Shown here: positions 22,398 to 64,000 of the stretch, piece after piece
Layout of the letters: each line of letters begins with the position of its first letter
How positions within the stretch are numbered: the stretch's first letter is position 1
NCBI RefSeq assembly: GCF_017377395.1
Contig: NZ_CP061800.1
Location: 3,803,633-3,867,632 of the forward strand
Reading direction: 5' to 3'
Source: Desulfonema magnum
GTDB lineage: Bacteria > Desulfobacterota > Desulfobacteria > Desulfobacterales > 4be13
Length of the DNA stretch: 64,000 nt
Position numbers and translations under genes: made by a program
The notes under the pieces: model-generated
What the model saw: only the letters and a program-made list of their open reading frames with translations
Database searches by the model: none
Told to the model about the DNA's origin: nothing

Positions 22398-23570
22398 TTA
22401 ACTGATTATTTTCACCATCAGCGGAATGGCCACAAAAGACCCCAGCGAACTGCCCAGGTTTGTAAACACCACAACCAGAAGAATCCGGGTGACTTTGTTT
22501 TTCCAAAATCCTTTCACGGAAAGGATGTCCTCCGCAAGACTTTCAAAATCCCGGACTTTTGGTTTTCTTGAAAATGCTTCCACCAGCCCGGAGACCCATC
22601 CTGCCGCGATCATGGGATTTAAGGATGTCAGCGGGGCAGCCAGAACCGAAGACAAAATCGTGAGGGGATGCGCCAGAGCGATAATCGCGCCGATACCTGC
22701 CAGCACGCCGTTTGCAACGATCCACAATGTGATCATATCTGTCCCGGCCTTGGTTCCGCCCCAAAAAAAACCAAGAATGAACAGTAGCAGAATGGCTGCT
22801 GGAAAGCCCCATTTGAAAATGCCGGATATTTTCCCTGTGGGCGGAATTTCTTCAAGCGCCTTTATATCCATATCGGTTTCCCAGTATTTCTTTATGCCGG
22901 GTACATGACCCGCGCCCACAACTGCCACAATTTTATTTCCAGGAGCGGTTTTTATCTTATGGGAAAGATATTTGTCCCTCTCATCAATAAGAATTTCCCT
23001 TAACGCGGGAAATGATTTTCCCACATCCGCAAGGAGCATCTCAAGGATGTCCTCCTGCTTCATTTTTTCAATTTCTTCTTCGGTGATGTCATCTATTCCC
23101 CCCACCATGGATAAAATAAGCTGAAACAAAATTTTAAGCTTGTCCCACAGCCCCATGATTCGCCAGGTTCTTGATAACGTGACCCGAATGTCCCGGTCTG
23201 CAAGATGTATCTGAGCATTCACAGCCTCAGCGCTTTCAACAGCCTTTATCATTTCTTCTCCGGGATTGACGTCCAGCTTTTCAGCAATACGTTTCTGAAA
23301 TGACGCGAGAAAGAGATTTGAAAGCAGGAGAAATGCCTTTTTCTCTTTAATTACCTTAATAATATCCATCTCCTGCCATCGGTCCTTTTGCCGGACAGAC
23401 TGAAATCTGGACTCACACAATTCCACACAAACTGTATCAGGTTTTTCTTCTTCGATAACACGAGTGACCAGTTCCACGCTTTCTCTGGACACATGAGCAG
23501 TGCCCAGGAGTATGACTTCTTTATCTCCGATATGAAGCTGATCTATATTCTTCTTGTCTGTTGTCTGCAT
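22398..23570 (-). CDS. TraB/GumN (PrgY)-family membrane protein
   Basis: 390 aa. The N-terminal TraB domain (residues about 15-230) contains the conserved VILLGTAHVSRESVELV, CVELCESRF and AVVGAGHVPGI motifs carrying His, Glu and His residues thought to make a metal-dependent active site. The C-terminal third has about four membrane helices (AAILLLFILGFFWGG, ITLWIVANGVLAGIGAIIALAHPL, LNPMIAAGWVSGLVEAF, ILLVVVFTNLGSSLG). Family members include pheromone-shutdown PrgY and related proteins in bacteria and archaea. AAGGAAC precedes the start at 23570. It stands alone on the minus strand. Confidence 0.85.
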   Translation of the reverse strand: MQTTDKKNIDQLHIGDKEVILLGTAHVSRESVELVTRVIEEEKPDTVCVELCESRFQSVRQKDRWQEMDIIKVIKEKKAFLLLSNLFLASFQKRIAEKLDVNPGEEMIKAVESAEAVNAQIHLADRDIRVTLSRTWRIMGLWDKLKILFQLILSMVGGIDDITEEEIEKMKQEDILEMLLADVGKSFPALREILIDERDKYLSHKIKTAPGNKIVAVVGAGHVPGIKKYWETDMDIKALEEIPPTGKISGIFKWGFPAAILLLFILGFFWGGTKAGTDMITLWIVANGVLAGIGAIIALAHPLTILSSVLAAPLTSLNPMIAAGWVSGLVEAFSRKPKVRDFESLAEDILSVKGFWKNKVTRILLVVVFTNLGSSLGSFVAIPLMVKIIS

Positions 23571-23868
23571 TTAGTATATAGTTCCTTAAAAAAAAATAAG
23601 GTGTTAAGGTATTAGGATGTAAGGTGTCAAGTGTCAGAAGTGTAAGATGTTGGTATTTTTTTATGATCGAGACTCACAACAAAGCATGAAAAATCAGAGC
23701 AAATTAAAAACGCTCGATAATTATAGGGGTCACGGGCAAATAAGGAACCTGATCATCCAAAAATTACAACTCACAACTCACAACTCACAACTTTCCATTT
23801 TTCACTTTCATATTATATTTATCATATCAAATAAAGCAAGAGGAATCAGGAGGAAATATTTTTTATAA
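23571..23868. other. Divergent intergenic region with 7-bp microsatellite
   Basis: No gene. ACAACTC is repeated four times at 23766-23793, and GTGTTAAGG/GTGTCAAG-type short words repeat at 23601-23650. The promoters of the TraB-like gene (minus) and the CbbQ-like gene (plus) must lie here, but I could not pick them with confidence. Confidence 0.45.
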
Positions 23869-24684
23869 ATGAAAAACAAAATATTATCAGACAGTGATGA
23901 TTATTTATTAGAAAATGAGCCTTATTATATTGAAACCGGGGATGAAATCAGCATATTCAAAGCTGCTTATGAGGCAAAACTGCCTGTGATGCTGAAAGGG
24001 CCTACTGGTTGCGGCAAAACACGATTTGTGGAACATATGGCCTGGCGTCTGAAGCGTCCCCTTGTCACAGTGGCCTGTCATGAGGACCTTTTTGCATCTG
24101 ATATGCTCGGACGTTATCTGTTGAAAAATGATGAGACTGTGTGGAACGACGGTCCCCTCACCCGAGCGGTGCGTATGGGAGCCATCTGCTATCTTGATGA
24201 GATTGTGGAGGCCCGCAAAGATACCACGGTTGTTATCCATCCGTTGAGCGATGACCGGAGGACCCTTGCCATTGATAAAAAAGGGGAAATCATACACGCA
24301 CATCCTGATTTTTTGCTTGTGATTTCTTATAATCCCGGGTACCAGTCTGTCCTGAAAGACCTCAAGCAGAGTACTCGTCAGCGTTTTGTTTCCCTTGACT
24401 TTAATTATCCCGAGGCGGAAAAAGAGGCTGAAATTGTTTCCCGGGAAGGGAATATTCAAATGGAAACTGCTCTCAGGCTCGTGTCTCTTGCAGGAAAAAT
24501 CAGAAATATCAGGGAACATGGACTCACAGAAGGGGCCAGCACCCGTCTGCTGATCTATGCAGCCCGGCTGATTGGAAATGATATTCCTGTGCATGATGCA
24601 TGCAGATCAGCCATATGTCTCCCGCTGACAGATGACATGAAATTGCAGGAAACCCTGAACGAGCTGATTGATGATATTTTTTAA
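23869..24684 (+). CDS. CbbQ/NorQ-type AAA+ ATPase (MoxR family), orphan
   Basis: 271 aa. AAA+ motifs: Walker A GPTGCGKT (44-51), Walker B ICYLDE (106-111), a sensor-like SYNPGYQ (about 152-158) and arginine-finger-region STRQRF. C-terminal lid helices follow. CbbQ/NorQ proteins act with a VWA-domain partner (CbbO/NorD) to activate metalloenzymes such as Rubisco or NO reductase. No such partner or target enzyme is next to it here. The ribosome-binding site AGGAGG is 15 bases from the ATG, unusually far. Confidence 0.85.
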   Translation: MKNKILSDSDDYLLENEPYYIETGDEISIFKAAYEAKLPVMLKGPTGCGKTRFVEHMAWRLKRPLVTVACHEDLFASDMLGRYLLKNDETVWNDGPLTRAVRMGAICYLDEIVEARKDTTVVIHPLSDDRRTLAIDKKGEIIHAHPDFLLVISYNPGYQSVLKDLKQSTRQRFVSLDFNYPEAEKEAEIVSREGNIQMETALRLVSLAGKIRNIREHGLTEGASTRLLIYAARLIGNDIPVHDACRSAICLPLTDDMKLQETLNELIDDIF

Positions 24685-24699
24685 GCGTCGGGGATCCTT

Positions 24700-24804
24700 T
24701 AGGCAGTGTTCCAAAACTGGGTAGTGTTTCAAAACTGGAGCTGAAATTTTTAACCATTTTGAATTAATTTAGGAAATATCGGCTCAAGTCCAGTTTTAAA
24801 ACAC
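24700..24804. repeat. Inverted/direct repeat cluster GTGTTTCAAAACTGG
   Basis: GTGTTTCAAAACTGGA (24724-24739) is inverted at 24789-24804 (TCCAGTTTTAAAACAC, one mismatch), and a direct near-copy GTGTTCCAAAACTGGG lies at 24700-24715. The ends face each other like a short MITE or the remains of IS ends. A hairpin with AGAGACAAGG arms follows near 24810. No gene in 24685-24907. Confidence 0.5.
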
Positions 24805-24907
24805 CACCGCAGAGACAAGGCGTGCCCTGTCTCTGCCATTTACTATCTGTTTTTCTCGTGGTGAATCACATTTTATAAAACATAGAGCAAGGCATGCTTT
24901 GTCTCTG

Positions 24908-25297
24908 TCATTCGCAATCTGCTGCTTTTTTTGTGGAAGTCACATGGTGATAGCGTTCAATAATCTTCGGAATTTCCCCCGAATCATATCCTTCTTCCAT
25001 AACCTGGCTAAAGTGCTTCAAAAATTTTGTCATTTTCATATGTTTGGCAAAGGCCAGATGGTTCGGGGTTAATCCCAGCGGTTTTTTCAAAGCTACAAAT
25101 TGATCTTTATTTTTCAGCAAACATGGGTCGCTATTTATGATCATCTTCAAAGCTGCCAATCCCGGATTAACGACTGCAACATCAGCTCTTCCTTTTAATA
25201 ACATTCGCAAAATTGTTATATTTGTATCAGCTTCCATAAGCGAAAATATTTTGTTGGCTGATTGTTCGAATTCTTTTCCATGACTCGCTCCCCGGAT
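24908..25297 (-). pseudogene. C-terminal half of a split solute-binding protein (SBP family 3)
   Basis: Reads RGASHGKEFEQSANKIFSLMEADT... to TSTKKAADCE, the C-terminal lobe of a family 3 periplasmic solute-binding protein (GRADVAVVNPGLAAL, the typical second-lobe pattern). The N-terminal half is at 26720-27127. An IS4-type element sits between, and removing it with one 8-bp duplication gives LIQIRGASHGKEF in frame, 265 aa in total. This half has no good start of its own, so it is a dead fragment. Confidence 0.85.
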
Positions 25298-26711
25298 TTC
25301 ACTACCGTACACTTTTTTTAACTATTTTTAATTATTATATAAAGACGACCATAGTTGGTTTGAAATTTAAATAACTGTTTGTTTTTTAAATTTTTTTAAG
25401 ATTCACCATCGGCTGTTTTTTCTGAGTAAATATTACTCATCTGAGATTATGACACAAAAAAATCTTAACAGAAAAATATAATAATGGTATGACAGCTTTC
25501 AGAAAATAACAGATAACAGGGAGGCTGTCATGAGCGACAATGTGAACAGATATCGTGAGATCAGAAAGGCTTTGGACAATATGTATCCGAAACAGCCGAA
25601 GGGAAACGAGGCCCGGCGCCTGAACACGCTGGCCGCGATAATCAGCGGCATCACGGGGAGCGGGAGCTGCCAGCTTCCGAAAATTGCAGGCAAAGTTCCG
25701 GATGAGAACGCCGCGCCGGCGAGTGTGGAAAAGCGTATAAAACGTTGGATTTCCAATGACAGCATTGAATCTGAAACATTTTTTCTGCCGTTCGCACAGG
25801 CGCTGCTGATCAGTCTGGGACTTTCCGAAATTGTGCTGGCAATGGACGGAAGCACGGTCGGCCGGGGATGCGTAACCCTGATGATCAGTGTGATTTATAA
25901 AAAACGTGCCCTGCCCCTTGCTTACACGGTGGTCAGAGGTAAGAAAGGTCATTTCCCGGAAGAAAGCCATGTCGGACTGGTCGGGGAGGTTGCCAACGTG
26001 ATACCGGAATCCGCGCAGAAGGTTATTTTTCTTGGTGACGGAGAGTTCGACGGTGTCGGTTTGCAAAAAAATCTGGCCGAACGGGGATGGCTGTATGTGT
26101 GCCGAACGGCATATAATACCAAAATTTTTTGGGACGGAGAGGAGCATCGTCTTAATGTTCTCGGTGTGTTCACGGTTCCGGACAGCTATCGGTACATACG
26201 CAATGTTTTGTTCACAAATAAAAAATACGGACCGGTGACGGTTGTCGTCTGGTGGGCGAAAGGAAATAAGGAACCGATATATCTGGTTACGAATATGAGA
26301 TCGCCCTGGGAAGCCTGCCAATATTATTCCAAACGGTTTCGTATCGAAACATTTTTTTCCGACCAGAAAAGCCGGGGGTTTAATATTCATAAAAGTCATA
26401 TTTCCGACCCTGACCGGTTGCGCCGCCTTATGATCGGAGCGTGTCTTGCCTACATCTGGATTGTGTTCCTGGGAACACTGGCAACGGAACAGGGCTGGGA
26501 CAGAATTATTCACCGTGCCGACCGATGTGATCTGAGTCTCTTTCAATTAGGTCTGAGCCTGTTGGAATATTTTTTAAATTACGACATACCTGTTCCGGTT
26601 GCCTTTCAAATGTTCAATCCGACTCTCTAGTCATCAATCATAAACGGAACCTGTGTCACATACAATTTATAAAATAAAATCAGATTATTATAAAAAGTGT
26701 ACGGTAGTGAA
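25298..26711. mobile_element. IS4-type insertion sequence with 8-bp target duplication
   Basis: Target duplication CCCCGGAT at 25290-25297 and 26712-26719. Terminal inverted repeats TTCACTACCGTACACTTTTT (25298-25317) and its exact inverse (26692-26711). It is 1414 bp and carries one plus-strand transposase. It splits the solute-binding-protein gene. The perfect inverted repeats and intact transposase suggest a recent insertion. Confidence 0.9.
25530..26630 (+). CDS. IS4-family transposase
   Basis: 366 aa with GGGAGG before the ATG. Catalytic residues: Asp in VLAMDGSTVGRG, Asp in VIFLGDGEFDG, and Glu in YYSKRFRIETFFSDQK, which fits the IS4-family signature Y-x2-R-x3-E-x6-K exactly. The family-typical N-terminal region (MYPKQPKGNEARRL...RIKRWISND) is present. 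No frameshift or stop is seen, so the element may still move. Confidence 0.92.
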   Translation: MSDNVNRYREIRKALDNMYPKQPKGNEARRLNTLAAIISGITGSGSCQLPKIAGKVPDENAAPASVEKRIKRWISNDSIESETFFLPFAQALLISLGLSEIVLAMDGSTVGRGCVTLMISVIYKKRALPLAYTVVRGKKGHFPEESHVGLVGEVANVIPESAQKVIFLGDGEFDGVGLQKNLAERGWLYVCRTAYNTKIFWDGEEHRLNVLGVFTVPDSYRYIRNVLFTNKKYGPVTVVVWWAKGNKEPIYLVTNMRSPWEACQYYSKRFRIETFFSDQKSRGFNIHKSHISDPDRLRRLMIGACLAYIWIVFLGTLATEQGWDRIIHRADRCDLSLFQLGLSLLEYFLNYDIPVPVAFQMFNPTL

Positions 26712-26719
26712 CCCCGGAT

Positions 26720-27127
26720 TTGTATAAGTTCTTTTCCTTCCAAATCCCCGATGTTCTCAAATTGAAAGGTGTTCTTTTGGGTTGTGACCAGAAGTGTCTC
26801 ATCAATATACATCGGGTGTTCAGCATACTCGAATTTCTCCAGGCGCTTCGGCGTTTTTGCAAAACCAATGATACCGCCTTTTCCGCAATAAGCTTGGCGT
26901 TGCGCCCTTTTCCAAGGACGCAGACACACTTTGAAATTAATCTTCATTTTTTTACCAGCATATTTAACGATATCTATCAATATTCCATCAGGTTTTCCAT
27001 CTTTAAAATAAGCTTTGGGCGGTTTATTCTCATTAGCAAACAAAATAATTGTTTCCGTACAGAAAACGTCTGATGCATGTATTAAACAACATATCAATAT
27101 AAAAATCAGTGTTCGTCTGTAAATCAT
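26720..27127 (-). pseudogene. N-terminal half of the split solute-binding protein
   Basis: 136 codons from ATG 27127 (GGGAGAT upstream) to the IS junction. A signal peptide MIYRRTLIFILICCLIHASDVFC is followed by the first lobe ETIILFANENKPPKAYFKDGKPDGILIDIVKYAGKKM and RLEKFEYAEHPMYIDETLLVTT, the bacterial SBP_bac_3 pattern. It would have been a secreted, periplasmic amino-acid-type binding protein without adjacent transporter genes, possibly a sensor accessory protein. The present frame runs on 30 codons into the IS. Confidence 0.88.
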
Positions 27128-27185
27128 AAGTCATCTCCCTTCAAACTGATTGTATTTCTGGTTTCAGGTACCAAGATGAAGACAG

Positions 27186-27335
27186 AAAAAATTTGATTAT
27201 CGAGTATGACAAATTTTTTCATTTGATAAACTTTTTTCTGATTATAACGAAATCCCAGGCGGATCCGAAGTGCAAAAATTATATTTTTGCGATTGCTTTG
27301 CAATTGCGAAGAAGCATTTTTCGCACTCCAGAGAG
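27186..27335. repeat. Hairpin cluster with MITE-end remnants
   Basis: AAAAAATTTGATTATCGAGT (27186-27205) matches the right end of the MITE at 28723-28898. CTGATTATAACG (near 27238) matches the ends of the 2101-2514 element. AGTGCAAAAAT (27271) can pair with ATTTTTCGCACT (27318), a diverged relative of the CCGGAGTGC hairpins. It appears to be a graveyard of small elements. No gene in 27128-27414. Confidence 0.45.
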
Positions 27336-27414
27336 AACACCGGAAAGCCCGCTTACCCTTAACTCAACAGCATTGCCCGGCAACGCCCCGTGGGGATGGC
27401 ATATTATAATATTC

Positions 27415-27549
27415 TTAGGATGTATTTCTGCCTGAAAAAAAATTACCAGAATACGGAACAGGTGGGCGACGATAATTGATTGTGTAATGTTCGGAAAATA
27501 TGTGAAGTGTGGAGATAAGCAGTGCCAAAGCGGCCTGGAAATTCAGCAT
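27415..27549 (-). CDS. Possible small protein with hydrophobic start
   Basis: 44 aa, MLNFQAALALLISTLHIFSEH... to FFSGRNTS. The start at 27549 is preceded by AAAGGAGGG at 4 bases, a strong site. Residues 5-19 are hydrophobic. It is too short for family assignment, with no conserved neighbour. It may be a small membrane protein or a chance frame. Confidence 0.35.
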   Translation of the reverse strand: MLNFQAALALLISTLHIFSEHYTINYRRPPVPYSGNFFSGRNTS

Positions 27550-27670
27550 CTGACCCTCCTTTGGATTTAAAAAATCGGAAAACTGATTCCAATTCATGTT
27601 ATTAGGAAGCTAAAAGCTATTAACATAATTTTTCTGGTTTGTCATTATCTTTTTTAAAAAAAGTAAAAAA

Positions 27671-27786
27671 TACCCGGTGTAGGGTGGGTGGAGCGAAGCG
27701 CAACCCACCGCACAAGGTGGGTTGCGCTTCGCTCCACCCACCCTATGTTTTTGTATCGGGTATGTTATTTATTTCGAGTTTCCTTA
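27671..27786. repeat. REP-like hairpin, second copy, with TTTATTTCGAG motif
   Basis: A perfect 30-bp stem (27680-27709 / 27716-27745) beginning TAGGGTGGGTGGAGCG, bracketed by TACCCG and CGGGTA as at 22141. The loop is GCACAA, the reverse complement of the TTGTGC loop in the first copy, and one stem base pair is flipped from G:C to C:G. TTTATTTCGAGTTTCCTTA follows at 27768-27786. It lies just past the end of the beta-barrel gene (minus strand) and may terminate it. Confidence 0.8.
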
Positions 27787-27800
27787 CTCGACAATCTATT

Positions 27801-28706
27801 TCAGAAAGACAGATTTATCAGAGCTGCTACACGGACATCCGGGGATGTCGGTGTGAGTCCTGCCCCTGCATGGATTTTGAACCCCCACTGGTCTTTGAGC
27901 CACGCCACTCCGATTCCCAGTTCACGGATATCCTCATCCGAGTCTTCATCATAACAGGGCGAGGATTCGGGATATACAGTGGTGTTGCTGTGTTCCTTGT
28001 TTATAAACTCAGCGTAAGTGGTCACAGTCTCAGATACCTGATATTCCGCGGTCAGCCCGATAAAAAGCGTGGTATTGTCCGCATCCTCGTCCTCATTATC
28101 GTCCTCGTCTGTATCTACATAATGAAGCCCCACATTGCCTGTAAGGTAGAAACGATCCCAGCGTTTACCCAGAAGCAGATTGCCCCCATAAGACGGATCA
28201 TCTTCGTCCGAGGCGCTGTAACGGTAGAGATCGCCCACGGACTTATCCCTGTCGCCAGTGGAAATAAGCGCATATGGCATCACCGAAACATCCACAAATG
28301 AACCTTTGTCCTGTCTCAGAATGCGGACCTTTCCGCCTAAGAACACGTCACCAATACCGTTTTCATTCACATCAAAATCAGTATTCTCCCAGCGTTCCCA
28401 ATGCGTGGCAGCGGAAACCTCCCACCAATCGCCGTCTCCGTAAGTGAGACTCAGGGGCACCGCCCATATATTGCCATCTCTGCAATTCAGATTGTCATCA
28501 CGAAACAGATTATCTCCATGAAACGAGGAATACATGACACCTGTCTGAAGGTGCAATCCGTCAACCACAAGCGGAGAATATGTATAAGCATAGCCTTTAA
28601 GCCCGTAAAGCGCGAGATTTTCATCCGCCATCACCGTTGAAGGCAGAGACAGTATCGCAATGATCACCAAAGACACAGTCCATTTTAAACGGGTTATATT
28701 TTTCAT
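27801..28706 (-). CDS. Outer-membrane beta-barrel protein
   Basis: 301 aa. Signal peptide MKNITRLKWTVSLVIIAILS ending PSTVMA, cleavage before DENL. The mature protein has alternating hydrophobic/polar beta-strands (GDIWAVPLSLTYG-type, LLLGKRWDRFYLTGNVGLHY, TLFIGLTAEYQVSETVTTYAEFI) separated by acidic Asp/Glu-rich turns (DTDEDDNEDEDAD). It ends in a terminal Phe (ALINLSF), the Omp85 recognition signal. AAAGGAAC precedes the start. It resembles transporter/porin-like proteins of the phenol-degradation or DUF3187 type, but the ligand is unknown. The acidic loops may bind Ca2+. Confidence 0.8.
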   Translation of the reverse strand: MKNITRLKWTVSLVIIAILSLPSTVMADENLALYGLKGYAYTYSPLVVDGLHLQTGVMYSSFHGDNLFRDDNLNCRDGNIWAVPLSLTYGDGDWWEVSAATHWERWENTDFDVNENGIGDVFLGGKVRILRQDKGSFVDVSVMPYALISTGDRDKSVGDLYRYSASDEDDPSYGGNLLLGKRWDRFYLTGNVGLHYVDTDEDDNEDEDADNTTLFIGLTAEYQVSETVTTYAEFINKEHSNTTVYPESSPCYDEDSDEDIRELGIGVAWLKDQWGFKIHAGAGLTPTSPDVRVAALINLSF

Positions 28707-28722
28707 TTATTCTGTTCCTTTC

Positions 28723-28898
28723 ACTCGATGATCAAATTTTTTTTGTTATTCCGTTCGACTGAGCTCACGCCGAAGCCTGCGAAAGCAGGAATCCAACAGC
28801 TTTTTTTATCGGCAGGCATCAGCAAAATCATATTCCTGCTTTCACAGGAATGACAAGACTTTCTATTCGAACCAGGCCAAAAAATTTGATTATCGAGT
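28723..28898. mobile_element. 176-bp MITE with 20-bp inverted ends
   Basis: ACTCGATGATCAAATTTTTT (28723-28742) is inverted at 28879-28898 (AAAAAATTTGATTATCGAGT, one mismatch). Inside is a TTCCTGCTTTC(A/G)CAGGAAT-type hairpin of the kind dispersed in many genomes, and CCGTTCGACTGAGC, a relative of the GAGCCTGTCGAAG repeat seen in the giant gene. The rest of 28899-29026 contains short repeats (AGTGAGAA, CTATAGCC) and no gene. Confidence 0.6.
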
Positions 28899-29026
28899 TT
28901 CATAAGTGAAGGGAAATGAGAAGTGAGAAGTGAGAACTGAGAAAAATTTTCTTTTCTTTCTCACTTGCCTTCCCTTTGACCTATAGCCTATAGCCTCTCA
29001 CCTATAGCCTCTATCCTCTGGCCCCC

Positions 29027-30343
29027 TCACTTCTTTGGTTTTAGTTCGACTCTGCGGTTCATTGTCCTGCCCTCCGGCGTGGTGTTCGGAGCCACCGGCT
29101 TTTTAAATCCGTAGCCGGACGAGGACAGCCGTCCCGGATCGGTTCCCTTTTTCATAAAATATTTCATGACAGACTCTGCCCGTCTTTCAGAAAGCTTCTG
29201 ATTGTACGCGGCCGTTCCCACATTGTCCGTGTGTCCCTGAATCTCCACTTTCAGATCAGGATTCTTTTTCAGAACGGTCATAGCTTCGTCCAGTTCCGGG
29301 TAGAACTGAGGCCGGATATTCCATTTTGCTGTTTCAAACAGAACACCGCCGAGGACCCAGCATCCGTATTTGTTCACCTTTGCGCCCACTGGCGTTCCAA
29401 GACATTTATCCTCATGATCATAGATACCGTCTCTGTCCGTATCCTCGGGTTCCTCTTCCATTACTTCCTCAGGTTCCTGAACAGGCGTTTTTTCAGGTTC
29501 CGAAGACACAACCATCACTGGCTCGGACTCTTTTTCCGGTTCGCTCCTGACCGTCGCGGCAATCTTCTCCCCGGGACAGAGCAGCGCGCAAACATCTGTC
29601 AGATATTTGCTGTTTCCAAGCAGTTCTGTGCCGGAAAAATGCTTCCCTCCGGCCGCGGATGCCATGCGCGTCAGGAGCATCTCTCCGCTGTCATCCCTGT
29701 CTTTATTCTTCTTTCCCAGGAAAACTGTGTGCAGAATAAAATTCTGACCATATTTTTCTTTCAGACGGCGGATTTCGCTCAGAGGACCTCTGATGTCATC
29801 CTCGGGTTCTGTCTCTTCATCTCTGTTTTCTTCCTCGTCATCTTCAAAATCATAAAAGCTTTCCCTCCCGTCGGAAATGAGCAGCAAAGTCAGCTGTCCT
29901 TTTATCTTCTCAAGTTCCTGTTCATCCAGTTGGCGGAACATATCTGCCAATGGTGTGCGGCGGTTGAAAACAGCATAATCCGTGACAAATTTGTCTCTGA
30001 TTTGTTTCCCTCGTTCTTTCTGTTCATAAGTTCCGGGGGACAGAAACTGTTCATAAAGCTCATTGTTCCCGGACAGGTGACGCACCCGGTAAACCCCTGT
30101 GTCACAGATTAGTTCCCGGTTCAGCCTGATGAGCAGTTTTTTCAGCGCATGAACCTTTGGCACGTCTTCCTTATTTTCGTCCTCATCTTCCCATATCATA
30201 TTTTCCTGCATGGAACCGGAAACATCAGCAAGAATCAGCACTGAATTTCTGAGACTGTCTGCTGCAAATGCGGATAAGGGAAACAGAATCATCCCCCACA
30301 CAAGAATAAACCATGTCAGCACGCGGCATTCTTGAATTTTCAT
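29027..30343 (-). CDS. VWA-domain protein with C-terminal OmpA peptidoglycan-binding domain
   Basis: 438 aa from the third of three consecutive ATGs, chosen because AAGGAG is then 6 bases upstream. The signal peptide ends SAFA. The VWA domain (residues about 34-255) has the metal-site motif DVSGSM (DxSxS) and LLISDGRES. An acidic Glu/Pro linker (residues 265-305) leads to a thrombospondin type 3-like Ca2+ loop (DTDRDGIYDHEDKC) and a C-terminal OmpA domain (residues 330-438, VEIQGHTDNVGTAAYNQKLSERRAESV) that binds peptidoglycan. It would be periplasmic or outer-membrane anchored. It follows the giant repeat gene on the same strand, separated by a bidirectional terminator. Confidence 0.88.
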   Translation of the reverse strand: MKIQECRVLTWFILVWGMILFPLSAFAADSLRNSVLILADVSGSMQENMIWEDEDENKEDVPKVHALKKLLIRLNRELICDTGVYRVRHLSGNNELYEQFLSPGTYEQKERGKQIRDKFVTDYAVFNRRTPLADMFRQLDEQELEKIKGQLTLLLISDGRESFYDFEDDEEENRDEETEPEDDIRGPLSEIRRLKEKYGQNFILHTVFLGKKNKDRDDSGEMLLTRMASAAGGKHFSGTELLGNSKYLTDVCALLCPGEKIAATVRSEPEKESEPVMVVSSEPEKTPVQEPEEVMEEEPEDTDRDGIYDHEDKCLGTPVGAKVNKYGCWVLGGVLFETAKWNIRPQFYPELDEAMTVLKKNPDLKVEIQGHTDNVGTAAYNQKLSERRAESVMKYFMKKGTDPGRLSSSGYGFKKPVAPNTTPEGRTMNRRVELKPKK

Positions 30344-30385
30344 CATCATCTCCTTGTCTTTAAAAAGGGTTTGTCAGGCACAAAC

Positions 30386-30424
30386 AAAGCTTCCGAAGTT
30401 TTGAAAACTTCGGAAGCTTTTTTT
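30386..30424. terminator. Bidirectional terminator between the giant gene and the VWA-OmpA gene
   Basis: AAAGCTTCCGAAGTTTT and AAAACTTCGGAAGCTTT form a near-perfect palindrome. A T7 run follows on the plus strand, and TTTGTTTG on the minus strand, where the giant gene ends 160 bases earlier. It probably ends transcription of the giant gene. Confidence 0.75.
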
Positions 30425-30447
30425 CGGAATAAGCGATTCAGGTATCA

Positions 30448-30538
30448 TCAGCAGATCCAATATCTTTTCCGGAGTGCAAAAAACCGCTTCGCTCTATTTT
30501 TGCACTCCGGATTTATGGAAATTTTCGATCTGCTGAAG
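30448..30538. repeat. Dispersed hairpin repeat, copy 2 (inverted relative to 7138-7203)
   Basis: TCCGGAGTGCAAAAAA (30468-30483) / TTTTTGCACTCCGGA (30497-30511), with GATCTGCTGAAG on the right flank and CAGCAGATC on the left. The element is itself palindromic. It lies between the giant gene's stop and the terminator. Confidence 0.75.
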
Positions 30539-30554
30539 TTATCTGACCTGCCGC

Positions 30555-64000
<33,446 letters not shown>

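Noticed and set aside
25437..26546. 369-codon minus-strand frame opposite the IS4-type transposase
   Set aside because: Antisense to an intact YREK transposase; no motifs.
27639..28301. 220-codon plus-strand frame opposite the barrel protein
   Set aside because: It starts inside the REP hairpin and is antisense to a gene with signal peptide and terminal Phe.

Overview
This window looks like chromosomal DNA of a Gram-negative bacterium rich in mobile DNA, most likely a Desulfobacterota sulfate reducer of the large or filamentous kind (Desulfonema-like). The basis is indirect: moderate GC, Gram-negative envelope proteins (outer-membrane barrel, VWA-OmpA protein, lipoprotein), many different DDE transposases, dense REP/MITE-like hairpins, and one enormous SdrD_B/DUF11 repeat gene. 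I saw no rRNA, tRNA or CRISPR array, so the taxonomy is inference.

Layout. 1-1.65 kb: the start of a partial gene, a small membrane protein and a TPR lipoprotein, all on the minus strand, with 51-bp tandem repeats between them. 1.65-5 kb: gene-poor, repeat-rich DNA and an insertion sequence whose inverted ends and 12-bp flanking direct repeats can be read directly (2850-4727). 5-7.1 kb: an EF-G paralogue whose G3 motif reads DTPGD instead of DTPGH. 7.6-10.4 kb: two further transposases (ISAs1-type and IS5/IS1182-type).

10.6-22.0 kb: a compact phage-satellite-like or plasmid-like integrative island. It holds HicAB, a cI-like/Cro-like divergent switch, a P63C-domain protein, several tiny phage-type genes, an excisionase-like HTH, an AEP primase fused to a DUF5906-type helicase, an iteron-like candidate replication origin, a GemA-like protein, an orphan tyrosine-recombinase core-binding-domain protein, a C5-cytosine methyltransferase and a tyrosine integrase. 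No capsid, tail or terminase genes are visible. A 307-bp MITE with an 8-bp target duplication has inserted into a YozE-like gene in the island; excision in silico restores the reading frame.

22.4-30.3 kb: a TraB/GumN-family membrane protein, an orphan CbbQ/NorQ-type AAA+ protein, a periplasmic solute-binding-protein gene split by an IS4-type element (8-bp target duplication, frame restored on removal), an outer-membrane beta-barrel protein and a VWA-OmpA protein.

30.6-64.0 kb: more than half the window is one minus-strand reading frame that is still open at the right edge (at least 11,147 residues). It has about 69 SdrD_B-like (Cna-B-fold) repeats, four large blocks and some single copies of DUF11-type domains, and three DNRLRE domains. 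It shows duplications at several scales and three short palindromic repeats accepted in frame. It is probably a giant surface or secreted adhesin or matrix protein. The VWA-OmpA and barrel genes downstream on the same strand could help anchor or display it, but that is inference.
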